Below are positions 54,174 through 63,311 of a stretch of DNA of 64,000 bases, one piece after another. Source of the stretch: JACKIC01 sp964392305 (GTDB lineage: Bacteria > Planctomycetota > UBA1135 > UBA2386); contig CAYMPV010000003.1 of assembly GCA_964392305.1 (NCBI GenBank), forward strand, positions 186,001 to 250,000, read 5' to 3'. A program made the position numbers and the translations under genes. Below the pieces are notes generated by a model. It was not told where the DNA came from and ran no database searches. It saw only the letters and a list, made by a program, of their open reading frames with translations. Position 1 is the stretch's first letter. The number at the start of each line of letters is the position of its first letter.

Positions 54174-55892
54174 ATGACCACAACGCTTCGACTCGTCATG
54201 CTACGGATCGCCCTACTCGGGCTGTCCTGGACCACTGCCCTTGCGCAGAACGTCTTCTACGTCCACGGCGGCAACCCGGGCAACGCTACCGGCTTCTTCG
54301 CTTCCGACGACGACACGCCGGGCATCCAGGCCGCGATCGACGCTGCGCGCGCGTTCATCGCGCAGACCGGTCAGGTTGCGACCGTCGAGTTCGAACCATT
54401 TGGAACCTACCATTTGGTCTCGACGACGGTTGGCGACGTCGCACTCTTCGTCAATCAGTGCACTGCCGGCACACTGCGCTTCGAGGGTAAGAACGCGACG
54501 CTCGTCCACCGCCCCCTCTTGGGTCAGTCGCTCGCCATCCGCGATAGCGCGAGAGTCGAAGTGCACGAACTCTTCTTCGACCGAGACCCAAAGCCGTTCA
54601 TGCAAGGCATCGTCGAATTCGTTCATGCGACCGGAGAAGTCGACGTGCGTTACCACCAAGGGCTCGCGCCGGAGCTGATGCCGCCGCCCGATCCGAACGC
54701 CTCTCCCCCAATTCGCCACTGGGGCTGGCTGCTCGATCCGTCGGTGCCGGGTCGCCCCAAACAGGGCACGGCGAGCTACTACTTGGCACCGCCGCCCATC
54801 AACCTGACACCGACCCAGAACCCACCGCTCTACCAGTTCACCATCGGCGCGCCTGCCAGTTCGGACTTCGCAGTTGGCGACCGCTGGACTTGGCACTACC
54901 GCGAAGGCGGAAACAACATCCACATACGCAATTCCAAGGAGATCACCATCCACAGGTGTGTGTCGTACGCTGCCGGGTCGATGTTTGTGAATGCAGACAA
55001 CTGTCACCAGCTGGACATTGTGGGGTGCGACGTTTCGATCCAGGCAGGCTGGTGGCGTTCTCTGAACGGGGACGGACTGCACATCAAGAGGTCGACCGAC
55101 GTGGTCATCGATTCCTGCACGATCCGCGGCAACAGCGATGACGGCATCAACCTGTCCGAGGTCGACTTCTTCACAGTTTCCAACTGCCTGTTCGAGAACA
55201 AGCGCCGCCACGCGATCGTACTCGACACCGACGACGGCGGCGGCGCGAGCCCGCCCAACTCAACGTTTGGCGCAATCTTCAACAACATCGCCGAGTACAA
55301 CGGCGGCGCATTCGTGTCGCACCAGGGCGGCGACTACAACACGGTGTCGATACTCGGCAACACGCCGATGTGGAACAACCGCACGAAGGCGGCGGGCCGC
55401 AACTTCTACGTGCAGCTCGAGTCGATCGGCGCCCCCTTACTCGCCAGCGCGGAGATCGGACCGACCGGAGTCTGGTCACCCTCGGACCCGGCGATCGCCA
55501 AGACGCTGTTGCCACAGACCGATCGTCGTTGGCACTGGCAGTACCTCGACCAGACCCGCGGACTGCTCGTTCACCGCGCCGCGCGCGACACCATGAAGTG
55601 GCTCTACCTCGGTAGCGAACATCCGTCGCCGGTGGCCGGCGATCAGGCGAAGCTACGTCCACCGACCGGCCAGTGGAACCCGGATGAGAACATCTGGTTC
55701 TTGGAGCCCATCGCCGGCACCCAGCACGTGCGCTTGCGCCTCTACGCCGCCCAAGTCACCCCACCGGCGCAGCTGTATCTGACGCTCACGCCGGTCGGCG
55801 CTACCCCGGTGCGCGGCGATCCGCTCACGTTGCAGCCGCTCGACCCTTCGAACAGGCTGCAGATCTGGCGCTGGTCACTCATCGAGGACTGA
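54174..55892 (+). CDS. Secreted right-handed beta-helix protein
   Basis: The 572-residue protein has a signal peptide (ends TALAQ, about residue 25). A pectate-lyase-type N-terminal part (DDDTPGIQAAIDAARAFI) leads into parallel beta-helix coils (NNIHIRNSKEITIHRCVSY, DGLHIKRSTDVVIDSCTIRG, NSDDGINLSEVDFFTVSNCLF). The C-terminal 120 residues, with LVHRAARDTMKWLYLG and NRLQIWRWSLI, resemble a ricin-type carbohydrate-binding trefoil. It is probably a polysaccharide-degrading or -binding enzyme; the substrate is unknown. A Shine-Dalgarno (AAGGAGAG) precedes the ATG. Confidence 0.8.
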   Translation: MTTTLRLVMLRIALLGLSWTTALAQNVFYVHGGNPGNATGFFASDDDTPGIQAAIDAARAFIAQTGQVATVEFEPFGTYHLVSTTVGDVALFVNQCTAGTLRFEGKNATLVHRPLLGQSLAIRDSARVEVHELFFDRDPKPFMQGIVEFVHATGEVDVRYHQGLAPELMPPPDPNASPPIRHWGWLLDPSVPGRPKQGTASYYLAPPPINLTPTQNPPLYQFTIGAPASSDFAVGDRWTWHYREGGNNIHIRNSKEITIHRCVSYAAGSMFVNADNCHQLDIVGCDVSIQAGWWRSLNGDGLHIKRSTDVVIDSCTIRGNSDDGINLSEVDFFTVSNCLFENKRRHAIVLDTDDGGGASPPNSTFGAIFNNIAEYNGGAFVSHQGGDYNTVSILGNTPMWNNRTKAAGRNFYVQLESIGAPLLASAEIGPTGVWSPSDPAIAKTLLPQTDRRWHWQYLDQTRGLLVHRAARDTMKWLYLGSEHPSPVAGDQAKLRPPTGQWNPDENIWFLEPIAGTQHVRLRLYAAQVTPPAQLYLTLTPVGATPVRGDPLTLQPLDPSNRLQIWRWSLIED

Positions 55893-55898
55893 CCAGTC

Positions 55899-55941
55899 GC
55901 ATTCCCAGTAGCATGCGGCTGTGCAAGACCTAACAACATGA
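55899..55941 (+). promoter_or_regulatory. Second GCATTCCCAGTAGCAT element with 6-codon ORF remnant
   Basis: The 16-mer before the gene at 5193 recurs here, followed after 6 nt by GTG and only five more sense codons before TGA. It looks like a promoter left behind when its gene was lost. Confidence 0.35.
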
Positions 55942-56003
55942 AGCCGCACCAATACTCGCTGACCATGTGGCGTCTAATTCAGCGATTAAGGCAATATGCA
56001 CAA

Positions 56004-57620
56004 TTACGCTTTTCCACAGCAGTTCTTGAACTTCCGACCGCTGCCGCAAGGACACTTGGCGTTTCGCGCGGTCCCTGAGACCTTTGGATGCCCGCCAGCT
56101 GACCGCACATCGTCCTCCGACAAGGTCACGCTGCCGCTTCGCCATGAGGACACAGCATCCTGACGCCCCCAAATGCGGAGGGCCGACTCAACAGCCCAAT
56201 ACCAAAACTTCAATCGCTGCATCGCGTCGTCGCTCGCCTGGAAGGAATTGTCCAGGGGCCACACCGACCGGTACCATGAACACGATTCGAATACGGATTC
56301 CCACGCGAAGGGAGCCACTTGCGGATCCAGCAACATAGCCATCTCATGCAAGTCGCTCTCGGTGATAGCTCCACTACGCACCATCGCCATGGCGAACGTG
56401 TTCATATCGACATGCTCGACCTCATGCGGATCACGGTCGCCGCAAGACGCACAGGCATCTCTCCCGGTGACGTACACATACACGCATCCGCATGAGGCAC
56501 ACTTGAGGAGCGGACGCCGCCACGCTCCTGATGAACACCTCAACGGCGGCAGGCCAAGCGGCGCAATCCCACCATCGTCGGCACGCAGGCTGCTCACCTT
56601 CGAAGCGATTTGGCGTTCTGCCCACTGACAAGCTGCCTCCAAGCCCTCAAGAGGGGACACCTTGAAGGAAAACGCCCGCATGAACGCAGATCCAATCTCC
56701 GACATCATGCCCGAAGTGGGCACACCTCCCTTACGGAGTATCGCAGTCGTCAACCGCAGCTGGCCAAGCAACTCATACTCAATCATGTGCCCTGACGGAT
56801 CACTGTCCACCATGATAGCAAACCTAGACCGCGAGGCGTAGTACAAGAACTTGTCTCGTGGTGTCCACTCGGCACGACCAGGCATGTCCACAAGTAGGAA
56901 CGCGCCCTCGTATTGGCGCTGGAGCCGGTCTCGCAACTCAGCCAACTCGCCTAGCCGAGTCGGCTTGTAGCTCCCCAGCACAATGACGGACTGCAGGCTC
57001 CCGTGTAGGTCAAGCATCGCCGCCAGACGCGATTTCGCGAATGCATCGACCGCCATACTTTGCACTTCACGAGCTATTGCATTCGTCCACTGCTTCAGCG
57101 ATACCCCGGATGACACCCAATCCGACGGCACGTACATGATCAGCGGCAAGTACCTATACCTCCCTATAGCGGAGGCGTTGATGGCCAAGCCAACGAACGA
57201 GTATCGAGCCCGGCCCGGAGCAACAAGCGTGCGAGCAACGCCAATATCGACTTCGGGCGGAACTGAACGCTCACCGTACGTGGACAAGACTAGCAGCCCA
57301 TCCGGGAGACCCGGAATGCCCGCCTGCCCCGCGCCATCGACCGCAATATCTTGGTAGTCCTCGAACAGTATGCACAGGTCCGACCCTTGCCCGCCAACCC
57401 ACTCATAGATCGACCGATCGCCGACTGGGCTACGGTACGCAACAACTAGATAGTTGCCATAGACACCCATTCTGACGCACGCTGCCTCCAGCCATATGGG
57501 GACTCGGCACTCATTCAGGTCTTCGCGCAGGCTCGCCGCGAAGTCGGCAGCCCATAGACGAGCCCGCTCTTCGGTCCACGGTCCTGCCAGGGAGGGTATC
57601 TGTTGTGTCACTTTGCCCAT
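56004..57620 (-). CDS. SEC-C zinc protein with possible nucleotide-binding domain
   Basis: The 538-residue protein ends in a SEC-C motif (CPCGSGRKFKNCCG). A separate zinc ribbon lies near residue 400 (CASCGCVYVYVTGRDACASC). The region about 210-330 (SVIVLGSYKPTRLGELAELRD, FLLVDMPGRAEWTPRDKF, SRFAIMVDSDPSGHMIEYELLG) looks like a Rossmann-type or TIR-like nucleotide-binding domain. The gene is clearly lower in GC than its surroundings. This combination suggests a stress or defence effector, but no family was firmly recognised. Confidence 0.65.
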   Translation of the reverse strand: MGKVTQQIPSLAGPWTEERARLWAADFAASLREDLNECRVPIWLEAACVRMGVYGNYLVVAYRSPVGDRSIYEWVGGQGSDLCILFEDYQDIAVDGAGQAGIPGLPDGLLVLSTYGERSVPPEVDIGVARTLVAPGRARYSFVGLAINASAIGRYRYLPLIMYVPSDWVSSGVSLKQWTNAIAREVQSMAVDAFAKSRLAAMLDLHGSLQSVIVLGSYKPTRLGELAELRDRLQRQYEGAFLLVDMPGRAEWTPRDKFLYYASRSRFAIMVDSDPSGHMIEYELLGQLRLTTAILRKGGVPTSGMMSEIGSAFMRAFSFKVSPLEGLEAACQWAERQIASKVSSLRADDGGIAPLGLPPLRCSSGAWRRPLLKCASCGCVYVYVTGRDACASCGDRDPHEVEHVDMNTFAMAMVRSGAITESDLHEMAMLLDPQVAPFAWESVFESCSWYRSVWPLDNSFQASDDAMQRLKFWYWAVESALRIWGRQDAVSSWRSGSVTLSEDDVRSAGGHPKVSGTARNAKCPCGSGRKFKNCCGKA

Positions 57621-57817
57621 TCACCACCGCTCTGCGAGTCCTGACCTCGCGATCTAGCTCTAGCCGCCGCAGGAGAACACGCAGTACAGCTCCCGGTCAA
57701 GAGGCGATGCCGATCGTGCCGGCTCGTTCGCGAACTGCCATCCTTGCGACACACAGGAGTCACCCTTTCCAAGCTCACCTCCAAGCGGCTCCCTGACCGC
57801 TTTCCCCGAGGTGCCAC

Positions 57818-58075
57818 TTGGCCAAGAAGCCATCCCCGCCCGTCGAGACCGTCGCGATCGACCGGCTCTACTGCTCGCCCACCTATCCCCGCCGGAACGA
57901 ACCGGCCATCCACCACGTCGCAGCGAGCATCCGCCGCTTCTGCTGGCAGCAGCCCATCGTCACCCACCCTTCCGGAGAGGCAGTCGCCGAAAACGCTCGA
58001 CTGAAGGCCGTTAGCCCCCTGGCGGCAAGGCCAGGAACCCCGCCTCCGCTGACCACCGAGCACCGAGCCGACTGA
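57818..58075 (+). pseudogene. Truncated ParB-methyltransferase, copy 3 (ParB fragment)
   Basis: From the TTG at 57818 the first 65 or so residues follow the other copies (VETVAIDRLYCSPT, then AASIRRFCWQQPIV), with several damaging changes, including AENARLKA for the usual AGNTRLKA. Homology stops at about 58010 and an unrelated tail ends the frame. The conserved leader and GAGGTG site are present upstream. Confidence 0.8.
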
Positions 58076-58223
58076 AAGACGCCTCCCTGAGCTTGAGAAG
58101 ACCGCCAGCACCGCCGATTTCGGCAGATCGGGCCAGCGCAACTGACTTCGAGCAACGCAACCGCTGCAGGGTCGCCGCCCGCCCGTTCGCTGTAAGCGCC
58201 TTGCTTCCGGCTGCCCGAGCGAC

Positions 58224-59489
58224 ATGATCGCCGGATCCAGACTGGTGGAGATCGCGATCATGGATGAGCATTCGGTCACATTCCCAGACCGCGTGTCCCG
58301 CATTCTACGGGCGCGCAAGATTCCACACATCGCGGCGCTGACGTTCCTCGGTGCGATTGTGGCACATAGAATCGTCGGGCCAGAACACACCACGCTTCGG
58401 CAGGCTTTAGAAGTAGTCATCATCAGCGGATTGCTTAGCTTCCTGCTGTCGCTTTCATCGCGCATGAATCAGATTCAGTCCCTGCTGCCAAGCACCACGT
58501 TATCTGCCCGCATGGCGGAACTGTGCCCCATGATGCGATCCATTGCCGAGCATCGCTACCGTCGCGTAGACGCTTCAGTAGCCGAAATGGCAGCCGGCAA
58601 TTTTGTGCAGAATGTGGTCCTTCCTGCGGCCGACTTGGGCGTCACATTCTCCGCAATACTCGAGAGTGTCCGCAGTCGCTTCGAGACTGTTAGCGTGAGC
58701 CAATTCTGGACATCGGGCAACATGGGTGGAGCAGCGTTGGAAGACTACGCAATTCGCAACTATGAGTGCGCCCGCCGTGGCGCCACAGTTCGTCGCTACT
58801 TAATCGTTGACGATACCGCACACCTCCGCGGCTGGGTTCGCAGGGCGGCGGTGGCACTTCTGGAACGCGAGGAGCAGTTGGCTCAAGACAGCACAAAGGG
58901 AAAAGGCAAACTAGAGTTGTACTTGATTCCCCGAGCGGATCTCGGCGAATGGGACCAGCGCAGCAACTTCGCCATTTGGGACGACGTCAACGGGGATGAC
59001 TGGCACGTCGAGATGACTCACGAAGAGGGCGAGGATGGCGGTCAAGTCTTCAGTCGCCTCCAAATAGGGAAGGGAGCGTCACAGGCCATGGTGCATCAGC
59101 TCAAACGGTGTAACGCGTTAACCTCGGCATCCCAATATCGCGCCACTTTCAAGGCCTATCACCTTCGCAAATCGAAGACTCGGTCACAGTGGCTCCATCA
59201 TCCGCGGGCGACCATGCACAACGGTCCTACCACTCTCGATGTCGAACTGTGGGATTATGACAAAGATCCTGACGGCACGCGGTCATTCGGCTTCGGTGTG
59301 GGACTAAAGTTGGATGGAGAGCGACGCGGCGCGGCACCGGTCCCCGTAGGGGCGACCGTCACGCTTTCCATGGACGGGAAGGCATTAAGCCATCCGGATG
59401 TACGTCGCGTCACTGCCGGCAAGTGCCGTGTCTGCTGGGCGCGTTCGGATGATCGCGGCCGGTGGCGCGTCGGCCTTGCACCAGCCTAA
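58224..59489 (+). CDS. Membrane-anchored protein of unknown function
   Basis: The product has 421 residues (or 409 if ATG at 58260 is used). Two hydrophobic helices lie near the N-terminus (ALTFLGAIVAHRIV and ALEVVIISGLLSFLLSL), followed by a cytoplasmic domain: helical, with NYECARRGATVRRYLIVDD, then KGKGKLELYLIPRADLGEWD. The lower GC and island setting between broken methyltransferase copies suggest mobile cargo, possibly a conflict effector. No family was recognised. Confidence 0.6.
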   Translation: MIAGSRLVEIAIMDEHSVTFPDRVSRILRARKIPHIAALTFLGAIVAHRIVGPEHTTLRQALEVVIISGLLSFLLSLSSRMNQIQSLLPSTTLSARMAELCPMMRSIAEHRYRRVDASVAEMAAGNFVQNVVLPAADLGVTFSAILESVRSRFETVSVSQFWTSGNMGGAALEDYAIRNYECARRGATVRRYLIVDDTAHLRGWVRRAAVALLEREEQLAQDSTKGKGKLELYLIPRADLGEWDQRSNFAIWDDVNGDDWHVEMTHEEGEDGGQVFSRLQIGKGASQAMVHQLKRCNALTSASQYRATFKAYHLRKSKTRSQWLHHPRATMHNGPTTLDVELWDYDKDPDGTRSFGFGVGLKLDGERRGAAPVPVGATVTLSMDGKALSHPDVRRVTAGKCRVCWARSDDRGRWRVGLAPA

Positions 59490-59520
59490 GCGGCCGAGAA
59501 GCTCCGCGCGTTCTCGGCTC

Positions 59521-60295
59521 GTACTGTCCGAGAACTGCGTCGACGTCATTCCGCCATCCTACGCCACCGGCGGCACCCGTGGCCAGATCTCGCCGCACGC
59601 ACGCCATCCGCGCCCAGGGACATGATGCGCAGCAGGACCCCGAGCCGCGTGGCGCCCAACACCTCGCCACCACCGCAGGGCGCACGGCCACGCATCCTGA
59701 TACACTCCCCCCGCGTCCGAGCCACCTGTCCAAGCCCACCTCCAAGCGGCTCATCCCCCGCTACCCGAGGTGCACCTTGGCCCAGAAGCCATCCCCGCCC
59801 GTCGAGACCGTCGCGATCGACCGGCTCTACTGCTCGCCCACCAACCCGCGTCGGAACGAACCGGCCATCCCCCACGTCGCGGCCTCGCTGCGGCGGTTCG
59901 GCTGGCAGCAGCCCATCGTCGCCCGCCGTTCCGGAGAGGTGGTCGCCGGAAACACTCGGCTGAAGGCAGCCCAGTCCCTCGGCATGACCGAGGTGCCGGT
60001 GTGGTGGTTCGACGGCGACGATCTTGCCGCGACCGCCTACCAGATCGCCGATAACCGTACCCACGAGTTCGCGGAGTGGAATGACGCCGAGCTGGCCGCC
60101 CTGCTGCAACAGCTCAAGGCCGAGGACGCGCTCGACGGGGTCGGCTACACCGAGGAGGACATCGACGCGCTGGTGCAGGAGCTGCGGGACCAGGAGGAGG
60201 TCGACAAGGACCTCGACGACGACGGCCCCGACGAGCCGCCCACCGTCGCGGCGGCGAAGCTTGGCGACCTGTGGCACCTCGGCGAACACCGCCTT
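59521..60295 (+). repeat. 775-bp direct repeat, left copy
   Basis: It is homologous over its whole length to 61035-61809 at a constant offset of 1514 bp. It includes about 255 bp of leader with the promoter-like CTGATACACT and the ParB part of the methyltransferase gene. Homology breaks off in the sequence GGCGAACACCGCCTT. Confidence 0.85.
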
Positions 60296-60475
60296 CCGCC
60301 GGCTATCGCAGTTCGATGTCGATGCCGTGCCACTGGCCGACACGCCATCGAGACTCTCGGTCGCAAGCACATCAATCTGCAGCGCCAGGCATCTCCGCAC
60401 TTCCTGCGCACGTGCTCAGTAATCACCTCCCGTAGAGCCGGAGGCCCGCCCCCATGCATATGCGACTGCGGATAG
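59777..60475 (+). pseudogene. Truncated ParB-methyltransferase, copy 4 (ParB half only)
   Basis: The TTG start and ParB domain are intact (VVAGNTRLKAAQSLG, then the acidic linker DKDLDDDGPDEPP), but after LGEHRL at about residue 173 the methyltransferase domain is replaced by about 60 unrelated residues rich in Arg and Cys. It may still make a stand-alone ParB-like protein that competes with the full enzymes. Confidence 0.8.
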
Positions 60476-60659
60476 CATAGCTCCCGGTCGTCATTCGGGT
60501 CGCGGCAGATCGTGTCCCAGCCGGTGACCGCAGACCCAAGCTCCACGAGATAGGTCGTCACCAGTTGGTGTATGCGGCCACAAGTCTCGTCCGCCACAAG
60601 CCCCCTGCCCATTGGCTCCTCGGAACCCCGAATCTCCGCTTCCTATGGATCTGTGCTCA

Positions 60660-61013
60660 TCACCTCAACCGGAAATACTCGGACAAAGCGTCCAGTCTTT
60701 GCCATGTCACAACAAACAAGGTGAAGAGGTTGGCAGTTACACACAAGGCTAGGACACAGCGACTCAAGGCCGAGGCCCGCCGCCATATCATCACCGCGGC
60801 AATCAACGCGGCCCCAGCGTAGTCCATGGAGTTTTTCGCGAGCTCCAAGAATTCACTGTAGAGATGCATGACAGATCCGCATCCCCAGATGAGGTAGTAG
60901 TTCCAAAATGGCACCAGTGTCATGCAAAACACCAGGATGACGACCAATGCAGCCCCGGGTGACGAGCGCCTCGCCGCCTCCCTATTGGACGCCGTCACCG
61001 ACGGTCGGCTCAT
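60660..61013 (-). CDS. Small membrane protein, 117 aa
   Basis: Three to four hydrophobic segments are visible (ALVVILVFCMTLVPFWNYYLI, YAGAALIAAVMIW, CVLALCVTANLFTLFVV), with a basic C-terminus. ATG at 61013 was chosen; the upstream frame is shadow sequence in the duplicated leader. It sits between the two 775-bp repeats and is lower in GC than they are. Function is unknown. Confidence 0.5.
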   Translation of the reverse strand: MSRPSVTASNREAARRSSPGAALVVILVFCMTLVPFWNYYLIWGCGSVMHLYSEFLELAKNSMDYAGAALIAAVMIWRRASALSRCVLALCVTANLFTLFVVTWQRLDALSEYFRLR

Positions 61014-61034
61014 GACAGGTCCACGCTTGAGGCC

Positions 61035-61809
61035 GTAGTGTCCGATAACTGCGCCGACGCCATTCGGCCATCCTACGTCACCAGCGGCACCCGTGGCCAG
61101 ATCCCGCCTCACGCACGTCATCCGCTCCCAGGGACATGCTGCGCAGCAGGACCCCGAGCCGCGCGGCGCCCAACACCTCGCCACCACCGCAGGGCGCACG
61201 GCCACGCATCCTGATACACTCCCCCCGCGTCGAGCCACCCGTCCAAGCACCACCTCCAAGCGGCTCATCCCCCGCTACCCGAGGTGCATCTTGGCCAAGA
61301 AGCCATCCCCGCCCGTCGAGACCGTCGCGATCGACCGGCTGTTCTGCTCCCCCACCAACCCGCGCCGGAACGAACCGGCGATCCCCCACGTCGCGGCGTC
61401 CCTGCGCCGGTTCGGCTGGCAGCAGCCGATCGTCGCGCGTCGCAGCGGTGAGGTTGTCGCCGGCAACACTCGGCTGAAGGCAGCCCTGTCCCTCGGCATG
61501 ACCGAGGTGCCGGTGTGGTGGTTCGACGGCGATGACCTGGCCGCGACCGCCTACCAGATCGCCGACAACCGTACCCACGAGTTCGCGGAGTGGAACGACG
61601 CCGAGCTGGCCACCCTGCTGCAACAGCTGAAGGCCGAGGACGCGCTCGACGGGGTCGGCTACACCGAGGAGGACATCGACGCTCTGGTGCAGGAGCTGCG
61701 CGACCAGGAGGAGGTCGACAAGGACCTCGACGACGACGGCCCCGACGAGCCGCCCACCGTCGCGGCGGCGAAGCTTGGCGACCTGTGGGTGCTCGGCGAA
61801 CACTGCCTG
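61035..61809 (+). repeat. 775-bp direct repeat, right copy
   Basis: The right copy contains the leader and N-terminal part of the intact methyltransferase gene at 61291. Scattered single-base differences from the left copy show that the duplication is not brand new. Confidence 0.85.
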
Positions 61810-62565
61810 CTCTGCGGCGACTCGACGAAGCTGAAGGACGTGCTGCGCGTCATGGCCGGCGAGAAGGCCGCGCTCGTCGCGACCGACCCGCCGTACCTCG
61901 TCGACTACACCGGCGAGCGCCCGAACGACTCTGGCAAGGACTGGACCGACACCTACCGCGAGATCGACATCAAGGACGCGGACGGGTTCTTCCGCTCGGT
62001 GTTCAAGAACGTGCTCGAGGTGCTGGGCCCCAAGGGCGCGCTCTACTGCTGGCACGCGCACAAACGGTGCGGCGACATCCAGCGCATCTGGCGTGACCTG
62101 GGCATCCTCGACCACCAGCAGATCATCTGGGTGAAGCCGACGCCGGTGTTCGGGCGCGTCTACTGGCATTTCCGCCACGAGCCGTGCGTCATGGGTTGGC
62201 GACAGGGCGACAAACCGGATCACGACGGCGTGCATGAGCACGACTCGGTGTGGGAAGTGGACTGGGAAGGCAAGGCGCGGATCTCCAGCGATCACCCAAC
62301 GAGCAAGCCTGTCGAGCTCTTCGTGCGCCCGATCAAGAAGCACACGAAGGTCGGCGACGTTGTGTTCGAACCGTTCTCCGGCTCGGGCTCGCAGCTGATC
62401 GCCGCCGAACGCACGGGCCGTCGTTGCCGCGCGATCGAGATCAGCCCGCCCTACGTCGGCGTCGCGATCCGCCGCTGGGAGAAGGCGACCGGGCTGCAGG
62501 CCACCCTGGACGGCGATGGCCGCACGTTCGCCGAGATCGCCGCCGAACGCGGGGTGACGCCATGA
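61291..62565 (+). CDS. ParB-domain DNA methyltransferase fusion, copy 5
   Basis: The 424-residue intact copy shows TTG start with GAGGTG, GNTR box in the ParB domain, acidic linker, DPPY and FEPFSGSGSQL. It is closest to copy 1 at 10387 in the leader and C-terminus and closest to the truncated copy 4 over the ParB half. It shares the identical 221-bp core (61933-62153). Its stop overlaps the next start (ATGA), as in copy 1, so the three-gene order ParB-methyltransferase, A, B is conserved. Confidence 0.9.
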   Translation: MAKKPSPPVETVAIDRLFCSPTNPRRNEPAIPHVAASLRRFGWQQPIVARRSGEVVAGNTRLKAALSLGMTEVPVWWFDGDDLAATAYQIADNRTHEFAEWNDAELATLLQQLKAEDALDGVGYTEEDIDALVQELRDQEEVDKDLDDDGPDEPPTVAAAKLGDLWVLGEHCLLCGDSTKLKDVLRVMAGEKAALVATDPPYLVDYTGERPNDSGKDWTDTYREIDIKDADGFFRSVFKNVLEVLGPKGALYCWHAHKRCGDIQRIWRDLGILDHQQIIWVKPTPVFGRVYWHFRHEPCVMGWRQGDKPDHDGVHEHDSVWEVDWEGKARISSDHPTSKPVELFVRPIKKHTKVGDVVFEPFSGSGSQLIAAERTGRRCRAIEISPPYVGVAIRRWEKATGLQATLDGDGRTFAEIAAERGVTP

Positions 62566-63311
62566 GAGGCAAGAAGCGCCTGCAGGCCGCGGCGTCTCGC
62601 ATCGGCCAGCTCCCGGTCCAACTGCGCGCGATCGACAGCGCCTACGCGCACTTCCTCGACGCCGGCATCCTCCCCAACAACGACACGCTCGCCGGCGCCG
62701 TACTGAACCGGGTCCTGCACGCGAGGAAACCCGAGCCCGAGCACCAAGCCGAGATCCGTGCGCTCGGCCTGCACCAGCCCTACGGCACGACGCGCGAGAT
62801 GTTGTTCCGCGAGGCGATGTGCTCCTTCGAGCCGGTGCGCAACTTCGCCCGCTTCCTGCTCCGCGCAGCCGTCGAGGCCGGCCACGACCCCACCGATCCC
62901 TGGCTCATCGGCCCCGAGTTGGAGGAGTCGGACTTCTCGCCCGTGTGCTTGCGCCTCATGGGTTGGCCGGACGACTTCGTGCGCCCCGAGCACCGCGACC
63001 AGTTGCAGCGCGTGCTCACGCAGCAGGCGACCGAGGCCGAGACCAAGCCCAAGAACGACGACGAGTGGGACCGTCGCGCGGGAGCTGCGCTGGCAGCCTT
63101 CCTCAACCACGGGACGATCCCCGACTCGCGCTACCTGCTGTTCGTGCTGACCACGTGCGAGGGGTTCGCGCTGCATGCGCACTACGTGGGCAGGTGCGGT
63201 GACGAACTGCTCGCTGCCTACGAGGCCGTGGCGACGGCCAAGGGCAAGCAGCGGGAGGCCGCGCTGCGGCACCTCAGTGCCTTGCAGGCCAAGGCGGAGT
63301 TCGGCAGATGA
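62562..63311 (+). CDS. Uncharacterised cassette protein, family A, copy 2
   Basis: The 249-residue protein is clearly homologous to the protein at 11667: MRGKKRLQAAA at the start, GLHQPYGTTREMLFREAMC, LMGWPDDFVRPEHRDQL, WDRRAGAALAAFLNHGTIP and a final helical tail. Divergence is spread evenly, with many synonymous changes, so both copies have been kept under selection. The ATGA overlaps at both ends are preserved. Confidence 0.75.
   Translation: MRGKKRLQAAASRIGQLPVQLRAIDSAYAHFLDAGILPNNDTLAGAVLNRVLHARKPEPEHQAEIRALGLHQPYGTTREMLFREAMCSFEPVRNFARFLLRAAVEAGHDPTDPWLIGPELEESDFSPVCLRLMGWPDDFVRPEHRDQLQRVLTQQATEAETKPKNDDEWDRRAGAALAAFLNHGTIPDSRYLLFVLTTCEGFALHAHYVGRCGDELLAAYEAVATAKGKQREAALRHLSALQAKAEFGR

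Noticed and set aside
57621..62565. Insertion sequence behind the duplications
   Set aside because: No transposase gene or terminal inverted repeats are visible; the copies are explained by the methyltransferase cassette itself.
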